From Pseudomonadota bacterium (GTDB lineage Bacteria > Pseudomonadota > Gammaproteobacteria > Burkholderiales > Burkholderiaceae_C), in NCBI GenBank assembly GCA_021816585.1, contig JAKAXL010000003.1, positions 62,001-126,000 of the forward strand: a DNA stretch of 64,000 bases. The letters run 5' to 3'. Both the position numbers and the translations under genes were made by a program. Shown here one piece after another: positions 8,574-19,230 of this stretch; positions within the stretch are counted from its first letter, which is position 1, and every line of letters begins with the position of its first letter. Under the pieces are notes generated by a model. The model did not search any database. It had not been told where the DNA came from and worked only from the letters and a program-made list of their open reading frames with translations.

Positions 8574-11180
8574 ATGAGAGATCCGCCGCGTCCGTCACCC
8601 GCCGCCGTCGCCTGGGACCTGCCCGGGCCCTCCGGCTGGCGCGCTGCGCTGGAGGTGATGGACCAAGGGGTCATGATCGCCGATGCGCGCGAGCGCGGCT
8701 TTCCGCTGCTGTACGTGAACCCGGCATACGGTCGACTCACCGGCTTCGACGTGCAGGGCTCGCTCGGCGTGACGGCGCAGCTGCTGGGCGACGAGGCGCA
8801 GGAGCAGCCGGCGCTGCAGCAGGTGCGCGCGGCGCTGGCGCAGGCTCGCGCCTGCCAGGTCGAGCTTCGCCACCGACGCCCCGACGGCACCGAGTCGTGG
8901 ATTTCGCTGAGCCTGTCGCCGCTGCACGAACCCGGCGACCCGCGCGGGCGCCCGCGTTACTGGCTGGGCTTGCTGGGCGACGTCACGTCGCGCCGCGAGC
9001 AGGAGCGCCAGCACCAGGTCACGCAGGGGCTGTACCGCGCGCTGCTGGCCGAGGAGGAGCTGGTGCTGGCCGCCGGCGATCTCGGCGACATGCTGCAGAA
9101 GGCCTGCGAGCGCCTGGCCGAATCCGGCCTGTTCAACGCCGTGCTCATCGGACGTGCCGGCCAGCAAGGCTATGTCGACCTGCTGGCGCAGGCGGGCAGC
9201 CTGCATGTCGGCGAGGACTGGTACCGCCCGAACGTGCTGGGCGAGCAAGCCGAGCGCAGCCTGGCCGCGCGAGCCTGGAATACGCGCAGCCTGCAGTTCA
9301 GCAACGACTACCTCGCCGATCCCGCGTTGGGCCAGTACCGCGAGCAGGCCAGGCGCGTCGGGATCCGGGCGGTCGCGATGGTGCCGGTGCCGCGAGGCGG
9401 GCATCGCTGGGCGCTGCTCGGTGTGGTCTGCGCCCAGGCAGGCGTGTTCGCGCCGCCGGTGCTCGAGTTGCTCGAGCGCGTGACGCGCCTGCTCGGTCAC
9501 GCGCTGGACGCCTTCGACCTGCGCCGGCGCCTGCAGCAGGAGCACCACCACATCTCGTGGCTGGCCGAGCATGACCCGCTGACCGGGCTGCTCAACCGCC
9601 GCGGGCTTCGCGTGCGCCTGCAGGAGCAGCTGGCCCAGGCCGACGCGCAGGGCGGATTCGTCGCCGTCGGAATCCTCGATTTCGACGACTTCAAGCAGAT
9701 CAACGACAACCACGGCCATTCCGCCGGCGATGCGCTGCTGCGCACCATGGCGGCGCGCCTGGTCGAGGCGGTGCGCTCGTCGGACATGGTGGCGCGACTC
9801 GGCGGCGACGAGATCGTGCTGGTCATGCAGGGACTGGTGGCCCGCGAGGACCTGGAGCCGATGCTCGAGCGCATCCGCGAGTGCATCGCCGAGCCGGTCA
9901 CGCTGCCGCCCGGCGAGACCGTGGTGCAGGTGCGTGCCAGCCTCGGGCTGACCGTGTATCCGGACGACGCCAGCGATCCCGACGAGCTGCTGCGCCACGC
10001 CGACCAGGCGCTGTATGCGATCAAGCGCCAGCCCCGCGGCAGCGGCGCGCAGTTCTGGCGCCTGTACCAGCCCGAGGTGGATCGCGACCACTACAACCAC
10101 CTGCGCCTGGTGCGCGAGCGCTTCAACGCCGGCGGCCTGCGCGTGCACTACCAGCCGGTGGTCGACATGGCCAGCGGGCGCGTCGTCGAGGTGGAGGCGC
10201 TGGCGCGCCTGGACGACGGCCACGCGCGCCTGATCGGGCCGCTGGACTTCATCCACCAGCTCGGACGCGACGGGCTGGTCGCGATGACGGTGGCGGTGAT
10301 GCGCCAGGCCGCGACCGACGCGCTGCGCTGGCAGCGCCAGAGCGGCGCCGAGCTGTCGATCGCGGTCAACATCGACCCGCTGCTGCTGGCCTCGGGCGAG
10401 GCGCTCGACACCGTGCGCGAGGTCGCTGCCGAGACCGGGCTGGCGCCGCAGCGCATGGTGCTGGAACTGCTCGAGCACAACGACTTCCTGTCCTTCGCCA
10501 CCGCGCAGGACACCTTGACCGCGCTGCGCGCCTTCGGCTGCCGCATCGCGCTCGACGACGTCGGCAGCGCCTATTCGTCGCTGCTGCGGGTGAAGGAACT
10601 GCCGATCGACATCATCAAGCTCGACCAGGGTTTCATCCGCGGGCTGTCCGACAACCCGCAGGATCTGCGCTTCGTGCAGAGCCTGGCGCAGCTGGCGCGC
10701 GGCCTGGGCGTGGACTTCGTCGCCGAGGGCGCCGAGACCCCCGACATCGTCGATGCGCTGCGCGCGCTGCGCGTGCCGCAGGCGCAGGGCTGGGGCATCG
10801 CGCGACCGATGCCGGCGCCGGATTTCGAGAAATGGCTGGCGGCGTGGCACCCGCGGCGCGGCCCGCGGCACTCGGGCCTGCTCAGCTGCATGGCGCAGCA
10901 ACTGGTGGCGCTGGACGCCGACCTGCTGATCGCGCGCCAGTACCCGGATCGCAAGCAGGCACTGGTCATGGGACGCGATCCGGCGCAGGGGCCGGTCGGA
11001 CGCTGGCTGCGTGAGGCCGGGCTGAGCGCGCAGCATCCGCTGTCGATGGCCCACGCCGAGCTGTATGCGATGTTTCGCGACTGGATGAGCGCCGGGCCCG
11101 ACGCCGACGACGCGATGACCCAGTCCGCGCTCGACCACCTGCTGCGCTGCGCCGGCGACTACCTGCGCGCCCAAGCTTGA
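8574..11180 (+). CDS. PAS-GAF-GGDEF-EAL cyclic-di-GMP signalling protein
   Basis: This 868-residue soluble sensor has a PAS domain (about 20-140, with GVMIADARERGFPLLYVNPAY), a GAF-like domain (about 150-315), a GGDEF domain (about 325-500) and an EAL domain (about 515-765). The active-site motif is GGDEI at 410-414, a last-position variant of GGDEF that may weaken or keep cyclase activity. The EAL motif is intact at 541-543, and the PDE residues in IALDDVGSAYSSL, IKLDQGFI and VAEGAET are near-consensus. The last 100 residues form an extra helical region that I do not recognise. There is no transmembrane segment, so sensing is cytoplasmic. Start: a TATGCT hexamer at 8560-8565 sits so close to the ATG that translation may be leaderless. 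Phosphodiesterase is the likelier main activity. Confidence 0.9.
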   Translation: MRDPPRPSPAAVAWDLPGPSGWRAALEVMDQGVMIADARERGFPLLYVNPAYGRLTGFDVQGSLGVTAQLLGDEAQEQPALQQVRAALAQARACQVELRHRRPDGTESWISLSLSPLHEPGDPRGRPRYWLGLLGDVTSRREQERQHQVTQGLYRALLAEEELVLAAGDLGDMLQKACERLAESGLFNAVLIGRAGQQGYVDLLAQAGSLHVGEDWYRPNVLGEQAERSLAARAWNTRSLQFSNDYLADPALGQYREQARRVGIRAVAMVPVPRGGHRWALLGVVCAQAGVFAPPVLELLERVTRLLGHALDAFDLRRRLQQEHHHISWLAEHDPLTGLLNRRGLRVRLQEQLAQADAQGGFVAVGILDFDDFKQINDNHGHSAGDALLRTMAARLVEAVRSSDMVARLGGDEIVLVMQGLVAREDLEPMLERIRECIAEPVTLPPGETVVQVRASLGLTVYPDDASDPDELLRHADQALYAIKRQPRGSGAQFWRLYQPEVDRDHYNHLRLVRERFNAGGLRVHYQPVVDMASGRVVEVEALARLDDGHARLIGPLDFIHQLGRDGLVAMTVAVMRQAATDALRWQRQSGAELSIAVNIDPLLLASGEALDTVREVAAETGLAPQRMVLELLEHNDFLSFATAQDTLTALRAFGCRIALDDVGSAYSSLLRVKELPIDIIKLDQGFIRGLSDNPQDLRFVQSLAQLARGLGVDFVAEGAETPDIVDALRALRVPQAQGWGIARPMPAPDFEKWLAAWHPRRGPRHSGLLSCMAQQLVALDADLLIARQYPDRKQALVMGRDPAQGPVGRWLREAGLSAQHPLSMAHAELYAMFRDWMSAGPDADDAMTQSALDHLLRCAGDYLRAQA

Positions 11181-11202
11181 GGCGCTGCACGGCGCCTCAA
11201 GC
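11175..11202. terminator. Bidirectional terminator-like hairpin
   Basis: A perfect 11-base-pair stem (GCTTGAGGCGC with its complement) closes a 6-base loop between the convergent GGDEF/EAL and lolD genes and overlaps the GGDEF stop codon. There is no long T tract, so termination may be partial or Rho-assisted. Confidence 0.6.
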
Positions 11203-11204
11203 CC

Positions 11205-11909
11205 TCAGGCGGTGGCCGTCGTTTCGTGCAGGGCGCCGTGCTGCAGGTGCAGCGTGCGGTCGCAGCGCGCGGCGAGGTCGGCGTCGTGGGTCACCAGCAC
11301 CATCGCGCTGCCGTGTTCGCGCGCCATGCGCGCGAGCAGTGCGAACACCGTGTCGGCCGAATCCGCGTCGAGGTTGCCGGTCGGCTCGTCGGCCAGCACC
11401 AGCGCCGGGTGCGTGACCAGCGCGCGTGCCAGCGCGACGCGCTGGCGCTCGCCCCCCGAAAGCTCCGCCGGCCGGTGCCGCAGGCGCTCACCCAGCCCCA
11501 CCTGTTCGAGCATCGACTGCGCCTGCCGCTGCGCCGCCGCGGCCGCCACGCGCCGGATGCGCAGCGGCATCATCACGTTGCCCAGCGCGCTGAACTCGGG
11601 CAGCAGGTGGTGGAACTGGTAGACGAATCCGACATGACGGTTGCGCCAGCGTCCCTGCTCGGCCGGGGACATGCCGGCCCAGGCGGCGCCGCAGACCTCG
11701 ATGTGGCCGGAATCGGCCAGATCCAGCCCGCCGAGCAGGTGCAGCAGCGTGCTCTTGCCGGAGCCGGACGCGCCGGTCACGGCGAGGGACTCGCCCGCGC
11801 GCAGGCGCAGCGAAGCGCCGGCCAGCACCTCCACGGTCTGTGGTCCGCCGCAGTAGCGCTTGCGGATGTCGCGCGCGTCCAGCACGCATTCGGCCCTGCC
11901 GTCGCTCAT
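11205..11909 (-). CDS. lolD: LolD-type ABC transporter ATPase
   Basis: This 234-residue ABC ATPase has Walker A GASGSGKST, the Q-loop VYQFHHLLPEFSALGNV, signature LSGGERQRVALARAL and Walker B ALVLADEPTGNLD. The FHHLLPEFSA stretch and NVMMPLRI are typical of LolD, which with LolC and LolE releases lipoproteins from the inner membrane to LolA. It is the last gene of the minus-strand glycan operon, and its ATG overlaps the capD-like stop by four bases (ATGA, 11906-11909), so translation is coupled. No LolC/LolE membrane protein is in the window, which is unusual because lolCD are normally adjacent. It could be the housekeeping LolD or an ATPase for a different MacB/LolCDE-type exporter; the first is more likely. 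Confidence 0.82.
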   Translation of the reverse strand: MSDGRAECVLDARDIRKRYCGGPQTVEVLAGASLRLRAGESLAVTGASGSGKSTLLHLLGGLDLADSGHIEVCGAAWAGMSPAEQGRWRNRHVGFVYQFHHLLPEFSALGNVMMPLRIRRVAAAAAQRQAQSMLEQVGLGERLRHRPAELSGGERQRVALARALVTHPALVLADEPTGNLDADSADTVFALLARMAREHGSAMVLVTHDADLAARCDRTLHLQHGALHETTATA

Positions 11910-13771
11910 GGTTGCTCCGTCGTGGATTGCGGCCGGTACTCGGGAACCAGCGAGGCGAGCAGCGCCTTCACCGCTGCCGGGTCGGGCTCGTCGACCGAAC
12001 CCTCGGTGATTCGCAGTTGCAGCGCGTCGAGGTCGATGCGCGGTCCCTCCACGTCGCCGTGCCGCGCCACGCGCAGCTTCGGGTGCGGCGTGGGCAGCGT
12101 GGTCTCGTCGTCGGCCAGCAGCTCCTCGTACAGCTTCTCGCCCGGGCGCAGGCCGGTGAACACCACCGGCACCTCGTCCTCGGTGCGCCCGGACAGCCGG
12201 ATCATCAGGCGCGCAAGTTCGACGATGCGCACCGGCTCGCCCATGTCGAGCACGTAGATCTGCCCGCTGTCGCCCATCAGCGCGGCCTGCAGCACGAGCT
12301 GCGCCGCCTCCGGGATGGTCATGAAATAGCGCACGATGTCCGGATGGGTCACGGTGACCGGGCCGCCGGCGGCGATCTGCTGCGCGAAACGCGGCACCAC
12401 GCTGCCGCTGGACCCCAGCACATTGCCGAAGCGCACCGCGACCATGCGCGTGGCCGGGTGCTCATGCGCCAGCACCTGCAGCGCACGTTCGGCCAGGCGC
12501 TTGCTGGCGCCCATCACGTTGGTCGGATTCACCGCCTTGTCGGTCGACACCAGCACGAAGCGCCGCGCCCCGCACAGCGCCGCGGCGCGCGCCGCGTTGA
12601 CGGTGCCCAGCACGTTGGTGCGCAGCGCCTCGATCGCGTTGTCGTTCTCCATCAGCGGCACGTGCTTGTAGGCCGCCGCGTGGAACACCAGGGTCGGCTG
12701 CAGCCGCAGGAACAGGGTCTGCAGGCGCCGCGCATCGCGCACGTTGGCGGTCAGGTAGACCGCGGGCATGTCCGGGTGGCGTGCCTTGAGTTCCTGCTCG
12801 AGCTGGTAGATCGCGAACTCGGAGACGTCCAGGCACACCAGGGTGCCGACTCCGAAGCGCGCGATCTGCCGGCACAGCTCGGAGCCGATCGAGCCGCCGG
12901 CGCCGGTGACCAGCACGCATTGCCCGGCCAGCAGATCGGACAGGCCGCGCACGTCCAGCTGCACCGCGGCGCGCCCCAGCAGGTCGTCGAGTTGCAGGTT
13001 GCGCGGCACCCCGGCGCCGCCGCCGGGCTGCAGCCAGTCGTCGGCGCGCGGCAGCGCCAGCAGCGCCAGGCGCGCGTCACTGGCCTGCTCCAGCAGGAGG
13101 CGGCGCGTGGCCGAGCCGGCGGCCCCGGTGACCAGCGCGTGCTGCACGTCGTAGTCGTGCGCCGCGCGACCCAGCGCCAGCGGCGGGCCCAGCACGGGAA
13201 TGTCCTGCAGGCGCGTGCCCGCCTCCTCGCGCAGCGGGCTGTAGATGGCCACCGCGCGCCACTGGCGCGTGCCGCGCAGGCTCTGCAGCGCGGGCGCCGC
13301 ATCGTCGACGCTTCCGAGCAGCAGCAGCGGCCGCGCGACGCCGTCCGCGCCGCGCATGCTGCGGTCGCCGAGCATGCGCATGACCAGGCGCAGCGCCAGC
13401 AGGGCGCCGCCGGCCAGCAGCGGGTGGATCAGCACGATGGAGCGCGGGAAGTTCGGCTCGCGCACCACCAGCAGCACGGCCGCCAGCGCCAGCGCCGCGA
13501 CGCCGCAGGCGCGCGCCAGGCGCCACACGTCGGCCAGCCCGGCGTGGCGCCACGCGGTGCGGTAGACGTTGAACCAGGCCAGGGTCAGCAGCCAGACCAG
13601 CACCGCCGTCGGCAGCGTGACGGCGACGATGTGCACGATGTTGGCCGGCGCGTTGTTGCGCAGCAGGCTGAAGCGGAAGCCGAAGGCCGCCAGCCACGCG
13701 AGCCCCACCAGCACGGCGTCCAGCGCGAGCTGGCGCCAGGCGCGCCGCAAGGCATCGGGAAATCGCCGCAT
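11906..13771 (-). CDS. Membrane-bound UDP-HexNAc 4,6-dehydratase (CapD/PglF/WbpM family)
   Basis: This 621-residue protein starts with four transmembrane helices (residues about 10-125), followed by a CoA-binding-like Rossmann domain and a C-terminal short-chain-dehydrogenase domain with TGAGGSIGSELCRQI. The catalytic segment VSTDKAVNPTNVMGASKR has the Ser/Met/Lys pattern of PglF and WbpM. Such enzymes convert UDP-GlcNAc to the 4-keto-6-deoxy sugar, the first step toward bacillosamine or legionaminate-type sugars. It starts two bases after the aminotransferase stop, which should act next. A far longer frame upstream of 13771 is read-through of another gene's region and is not real. Confidence in the family is high; product stereochemistry is inferred. 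Confidence 0.9.
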   Translation of the reverse strand: MRRFPDALRRAWRQLALDAVLVGLAWLAAFGFRFSLLRNNAPANIVHIVAVTLPTAVLVWLLTLAWFNVYRTAWRHAGLADVWRLARACGVAALALAAVLLVVREPNFPRSIVLIHPLLAGGALLALRLVMRMLGDRSMRGADGVARPLLLLGSVDDAAPALQSLRGTRQWRAVAIYSPLREEAGTRLQDIPVLGPPLALGRAAHDYDVQHALVTGAAGSATRRLLLEQASDARLALLALPRADDWLQPGGGAGVPRNLQLDDLLGRAAVQLDVRGLSDLLAGQCVLVTGAGGSIGSELCRQIARFGVGTLVCLDVSEFAIYQLEQELKARHPDMPAVYLTANVRDARRLQTLFLRLQPTLVFHAAAYKHVPLMENDNAIEALRTNVLGTVNAARAAALCGARRFVLVSTDKAVNPTNVMGASKRLAERALQVLAHEHPATRMVAVRFGNVLGSSGSVVPRFAQQIAAGGPVTVTHPDIVRYFMTIPEAAQLVLQAALMGDSGQIYVLDMGEPVRIVELARLMIRLSGRTEDEVPVVFTGLRPGEKLYEELLADDETTLPTPHPKLRVARHGDVEGPRIDLDALQLRITEGSVDEPDPAAVKALLASLVPEYRPQSTTEQP

Positions 13772-13773
13772 CG

Positions 13774-15276
<1,503 letters not shown>

Positions 15277-15299
15277 CGAATGCGGGGGAGGGCGGGCCT

Positions 15300-16004
15300 T
15301 CAGGCGGCCACGCCGTCGTGGGTCTGCCGCGCCGGCACGCCGGCCCAGCGGCCCTCGTCGGGAATGTCCTGCAGCGCCACCGCGCCGGCTCCCAGCACGC
15401 TGCCGGCACCGACGCGCAAGCCGCGCAGCACGGTGCTGCCGGCGCCCACCAGCGCGCAATCGCCGACTCGCACCCCTCCGCCCAGGCGGGCGCCGGGGGC
15501 GATGTGCGACCACGCGCCGACCGTGCAGTCATGGTCGATCACCGCGGTGTGGTTGACGATCACGCCCTCGCCCAGCACCGCCAGCGGAGCGACCACGCAG
15601 TGCGCGGTGAGCAGGCAGCCGGGGCCGATCGCCGCGCTGGGCGCCAGCGCCGCCAGCGGATGCACGATGGTGGCCGGCACGGCGCCGCGCGCCTGCCCGG
15701 CCAGCAGCGCCCGGGTCTCGCGCTGGCGCGAGGCGTTGTCGCCGATGGCCACGTGCAGCCCCCATGGCGCCGGCAGATCGCACAGCGCCTGCAGCGACAG
15801 CACCGGCACGCCGGGAAGCAGCTCGCTGCCCCACAGCTGCTCGCGCCGGTCGCAGGCCACGACGCCGCGCCATGCCCGGCTCGCCAGCGCGGCGTCGGCG
15901 GCCACGCGACCGTGGCCGCCGGCGCCGAACACCACCAGCAGCGGCGCGTCGCCCGGCGCGCGCGGGTCGGCGGGCGGGAGCGGGAGGGGCGTGGAGGCTG
16001 GCAC
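15300..16004 (-). CDS. NeuD/PglD-type sugar N-acyltransferase
   Basis: This 234-residue protein starts with GTG and has the two parts of NeuD/PglD: an N-terminal Rossmann-like nucleotide-binding part (VVFGAGGHGRVAADAAL) and a C-terminal left-handed beta-helix with hexapeptide repeats (GEGVIVNHTAVIDHDCTVGAW onward). The histidine pair around NHTAVIDHDC is where PglD places its catalytic base. PglD acetylates the 4-amino group of the UDP-linked sugar with acetyl-CoA. Here it would act just after the CBS-aminotransferase. The gene begins eight bases after the neuC-like stop, within the same operon. The acyl donor could be other than acetyl-CoA. Confidence 0.87.
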   Translation of the reverse strand: MPASTPLPLPPADPRAPGDAPLLVVFGAGGHGRVAADAALASRAWRGVVACDRREQLWGSELLPGVPVLSLQALCDLPAPWGLHVAIGDNASRQRETRALLAGQARGAVPATIVHPLAALAPSAAIGPGCLLTAHCVVAPLAVLGEGVIVNHTAVIDHDCTVGAWSHIAPGARLGGGVRVGDCALVGAGSTVLRGLRVGAGSVLGAGAVALQDIPDEGRWAGVPARQTHDGVAA

Positions 16005-16012
16005 GACGCGCG

Positions 16013-17188
16013 TCAGTAGGTCAGGGTCTTGTCGAGCAGGCCCGGCGGGAGCTCGAGTTCGGCAAGCCAGTGCGCGATGCGTTCGCCCGCGTGGCCGTCA
16101 CCATAGACATTATGCGCGGCCGGACGCGGGCCGCCGAGCAGCTCGCGCAGCGCGCCGGCGATGTCCGCGGCCCGCGCCGGCACGTTGCGCACGCCGGGGT
16201 TGCGTTCGCGCAGGCGCTGGCGCGAGCCGACGTCCAGCACCGGGGTGCCGAAGCTTGCCGCCTCGATGATTCCGGACGAGGAATTGCCCACCAGCGCCAA
16301 CGCGTGACGCAGCGCGTCGAGGTATTGCGGGCGCGGCAGGTGGGTGATCCTGCGCCATCCACCGGCCTGTGTCGGCAGTTCGCGCAGTGCCTGCTCGACA
16401 TGCGCGGATCCGGCGTCGGCGTTCGGAGCCATCCAGATCACGTCGAATGCATGCCCGCCACCGGCGTCGCGCAGGCCGTCGAGCACGGCGCGAGTCTGCT
16501 CCCCGGCCTGCGCGGCCTCCTGCACCACCGGGTGGAACACCACCAGCACGTAGTCGCGATGCGCGTCGATGCCGAGGGCGCGCGCGGCCTGCTCGCGCGA
16601 GGCCTGCGCGTGCAGCGCCAGCTCGTCCAGCCCGGGAGCTCCGCTCACGAACACCCGCTGCGGCTGCTCGCCCATCGCGATCAGGCGCTCGCGCGACTCG
16701 AAGGTCGCCGCGAAGTGCAGGCTCGCGAGTTTCGAGATGGCGTGGCGCATCGGCTCGTCCACCGTGCCCGAGCGCTCGCCGCCGTGCACGTGGGCCACCG
16801 GCACGCCGTGATGCAGCGCGGCGATGGCGCCGGCCAGCATCTCGCCGCGGTCGCCCAGCAGCAGCAGCAGGTCGTGGGCGCCGCGCTGCAACTCGGCCCC
16901 GACTCCCAGCAGGGTCTGCGCGACGGCGCGCGCCATGCCCGCGCCGTCGCGTGCCGCGACGTCGCTGGGAATGCGCGCCGCGATCGGCAGCCCGCTGGCC
17001 TCGATCTCGGCCACCGTGTTGCCGAACTCCGGGCACAGGTGCATGCCGGTGACCGCCAGCGCCAGTTCCAGCCGCGGGTGCGCGGCGATGCGCTGCAGGC
17101 AGCCTCGCATCAGCCCGAAGTCGGCGCGCGTTCCGCTGAGGTACAGGATGCGCCGGCGGCGGCCGGCCGTGCCGGGGACGGAGTTCAT
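16013..17188 (-). CDS. NeuC/LegG-type hydrolysing UDP-GlcNAc 2-epimerase
   Basis: This 391-residue enzyme opens with ILYLSGTRADFGLMRGCLQRI, the NeuC-type start, and contains LLLLLGDRGEMLAGAIAALHHGVPVAHVHGGE and GNSSSGIIEAASFGTPVLDVGSRQRLR, which are the family's nucleotide-binding and catalytic segments. NeuC/LegG releases UDP while inverting C2, giving a free ManNAc-type sugar. With the dehydratase, aminotransferase and acyltransferase beside it, the expected product is 2,4-diacetamido-2,4,6-trideoxymannose, the legionaminate precursor. Its ATG overlaps the preceding CMP-transferase gene by four bases (ATGA). The upstream-extended frame is not coding. Confidence 0.88.
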   Translation of the reverse strand: MNSVPGTAGRRRRILYLSGTRADFGLMRGCLQRIAAHPRLELALAVTGMHLCPEFGNTVAEIEASGLPIAARIPSDVAARDGAGMARAVAQTLLGVGAELQRGAHDLLLLLGDRGEMLAGAIAALHHGVPVAHVHGGERSGTVDEPMRHAISKLASLHFAATFESRERLIAMGEQPQRVFVSGAPGLDELALHAQASREQAARALGIDAHRDYVLVVFHPVVQEAAQAGEQTRAVLDGLRDAGGGHAFDVIWMAPNADAGSAHVEQALRELPTQAGGWRRITHLPRPQYLDALRHALALVGNSSSGIIEAASFGTPVLDVGSRQRLRERNPGVRNVPARAADIAGALRELLGGPRPAAHNVYGDGHAGERIAHWLAELELPPGLLDKTLTY

Positions 17189-17889
17189 GGCAAGGGCTCC
17201 TGTGCCAGCGCGCGTTCGGCGGCGGCGAAGTCCTCGGCGGTGTCGATGTCCACCGAGCGCGAGGCCGGCATCACGTGCACGGCCGCGCGCACGCTCCACA
17301 TGCCGTGCGCGGCGGCGTGCGCCAGCGCGGCGCGGCGCCAGACGTAGATGGAACCATTGAGGGTCCACACCGCGGGAGCGGACTGGCGTGTCGCCGTGCC
17401 CCCGCCCTTGCTGATGCGCACGCTGCCGTCGGGCTGCGCCTCCACGAGATTGAAGTAGGGGTTGCAGCCGCTGTCGTAGGCGGTGAGCACGAGTCCGGGC
17501 GAGTCGGCGGCGTCGGCGCGCAGCAGGCAGGCGTCGAGGTCCTGCGCGATGCGCAGCGGCGAGGTCGGCTGCAGGTCGACGATGCGCTCGATGCTGCCGC
17601 CGGTCTCGTGTTCCAGGTGGCGCAGCAGATGCTCGATCACCGGCAGCTTGGGGGTGTCGTCGCGCGCCAGTTCGGGCGGACGCAGGTACGGCACCTCGGC
17701 GCCCGCCTGGCGGGCGATGCGCGCGATCTCCGGGTCGTCGGTGGACACGTACACGGCCTCGATCGCCGCATGCGCCAGCGCGAATTCGATGCTGTGCACG
17801 ATCAGCGGGCGGCCCCGAAGCGGCCGGATGTTCTTGCCCGGCAGGCCCTTGCTGCCGCCGCGGGCGCAGATGGTGGCGATGGTGCGCAT
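17185..17889 (-). CDS. CMP-nonulosonate (acylneuraminate) cytidylyltransferase
   Basis: This 234-residue protein has the NeuA/LegF signature at the N-terminus: TICARGGSKGLPGKNIRPL (residues 5-23), then STDDPEIARIA, LQPTSPLR and near the end SVDIDTAEDFAAAE, which supplies metal-binding aspartates. It activates a nine-carbon nonulosonic acid with CTP. Its presence means the cluster makes a nonulosonate and not only bacillosamine. However, no NeuB/LegI synthase is encoded between 11.2 and 24.0 kb. It is translationally coupled to the neuC-like gene downstream. It might also act on a KDO-like sugar, but its neighbours argue against that. Confidence 0.88.
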   Translation of the reverse strand: MRTIATICARGGSKGLPGKNIRPLRGRPLIVHSIEFALAHAAIEAVYVSTDDPEIARIARQAGAEVPYLRPPELARDDTPKLPVIEHLLRHLEHETGGSIERIVDLQPTSPLRIAQDLDACLLRADAADSPGLVLTAYDSGCNPYFNLVEAQPDGSVRISKGGGTATRQSAPAVWTLNGSIYVWRRAALAHAAAHGMWSVRAAVHVMPASRSVDIDTAEDFAAAERALAQEPLP

Positions 17890-17895
17890 GCTCGT

Positions 17896-19230
17896 TCAGT
17901 CCGATGCGGCCGGCGCGGCCGACTCCGCCGATGGGCGCGCAGGGGCGCGCCGGTCCAGCAATTGCTCGATCTGCTCGGCCACCGCCGGCGCCGCCGCCTG
18001 CCGGCGCGCCCAGCGCGTCGGCGCCGGCGGCTCCGCCAGGGTCCGGTCGAGGGCCTGCGGCAGATCGTCCAGCGTGGGCACTCCGCGCGCCACGCCCAGC
18101 GCGGCGTAATCCAGCCCCCACAGCGCCCCCGGCGAGCCTTGCAGGCTCAGCACCGGTCGGCCGGCCACCGCCGCCTGCAGCCCGACCGTGGTCGACTGCA
18201 CGACCACGGCGTCGGCGGCCAGCACCAGGCCCTCCACGGGCTCCTGCGTGGCCACGCTGAAGCGCACCTGCGCGGTGTCCTCGGCGCGCGGCGCGCGGTG
18301 CCAGTGATTCGGGTGGTGACGCACCACCAGCGAGGCCTGCGCGCGCTGCAGCACCCACGCGCGCGCCGCCGCCTCCATGGCCAGCGGCAACGCATCGCCC
18401 GCGGGCCAGCGCGATGCCGGGTGAGCGCGCGGCTCGGGCTGCGTGGCCAGCAGCACCAGCTTGCCGGGATCGCGCCCCCAGCGCTGCGCCCAGTCGAGCC
18501 GCAGCCGGCGTGCCTGCTCGTGCGCGCGCGGCTGGTGCAGCGCATCGAAGGCGGGGTTGCCGGTGACCGCGATGCGCTCGGGCTCCCAGCCCGCCGCCAG
18601 CAGGTTGTCGCGCACCGCATCGGCCAGCACGCACACCCGCGTCGGGCGCCCGCTGCGCGCGGCGAAGGGGTCTCCGGGCTGCGCGAACAGGTCGAGCACG
18701 GCGACACCCGGAATGTCGTCCAGGCGCGCGGCCTCCAGCGCCGCGTGCTCGCTGCGCGGCGAGTTCGTCGCCAGCACGAGGTCGGGGCGCAGCGCGCGCA
18801 GCACGCGCCGCATGAATTCCAGCGGAAAGAAGCCCTGGCGCCCGCGCTGCTCCAGCACGCGCGCCGCCTCGCCCGGTCCGAGCTGGCGTTGCAGCGACCA
18901 CGCGTTGATTCCCAGGTAGGCCAGGGTCTCGGACTCGGGGACGTCGGGATGGGTGTTGCCCGCCTGCAGCTCGCGCCCCAGGGTCAGCGCGAGTTCGCGC
19001 TCGGCCGGCTGCAGCAGGTGCAGCAGCGACTCGTAGCCCAGCGGCTGCCAGCCCGCCTCCAGCGCGGCGCGCCGTGCCGTGGTCAGCGCCAGAAGCTGCA
19101 GTTGCAGCTGCGGGCGTCGCCGGCGCAGTTCGTCCAGCACCGGCAGCAGCATCGCGACGTGGCCGCCGCCATAGGCCACCGCCAGCACGCGCTGCGGCCG
19201 GGCCGTCGCCGCGCTCCCGGGGCGCGGCAT
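17896..19230 (-). CDS. Predicted GT-B-fold glycosyltransferase-like protein
   Basis: This 444-residue protein begins near residue 15 with VLAVAYGGGHVAMLLPVLDEL, a glycine-rich GT-B type N-terminus like those of MurG and UDP-sugar epimerases. Its C-terminal half holds LVLLATQPEPRAHP, SLVVRHHPNHWHR and VVVQSTTVGLQAAVAGRPVLSL, resembling nucleotide-sugar binding segments of surface-carbohydrate proteins. No signal peptide or membrane helix is seen. It probably transfers a sugar, perhaps the CMP-nonulosonate made by the products of the following genes, onto the glycan. Its start overlaps the asnB-like stop by one base (TGATG). The exact family is not recognised, so this is a fold-level call. Confidence 0.6.
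   Translation of the reverse strand: MPRPGSAATARPQRVLAVAYGGGHVAMLLPVLDELRRRRPQLQLQLLALTTARRAALEAGWQPLGYESLLHLLQPAERELALTLGRELQAGNTHPDVPESETLAYLGINAWSLQRQLGPGEAARVLEQRGRQGFFPLEFMRRVLRALRPDLVLATNSPRSEHAALEAARLDDIPGVAVLDLFAQPGDPFAARSGRPTRVCVLADAVRDNLLAAGWEPERIAVTGNPAFDALHQPRAHEQARRLRLDWAQRWGRDPGKLVLLATQPEPRAHPASRWPAGDALPLAMEAAARAWVLQRAQASLVVRHHPNHWHRAPRAEDTAQVRFSVATQEPVEGLVLAADAVVVQSTTVGLQAAVAGRPVLSLQGSPGALWGLDYAALGVARGVPTLDDLPQALDRTLAEPPAPTRWARRQAAAPAVAEQIEQLLDRRAPARPSAESAAPAASD

Noticed and set aside
8595-11174. An 859-codon frame antisense to the GGDEF/EAL gene
   Set aside because: Same high-GC artefact; the plus-strand frame has clear domains.
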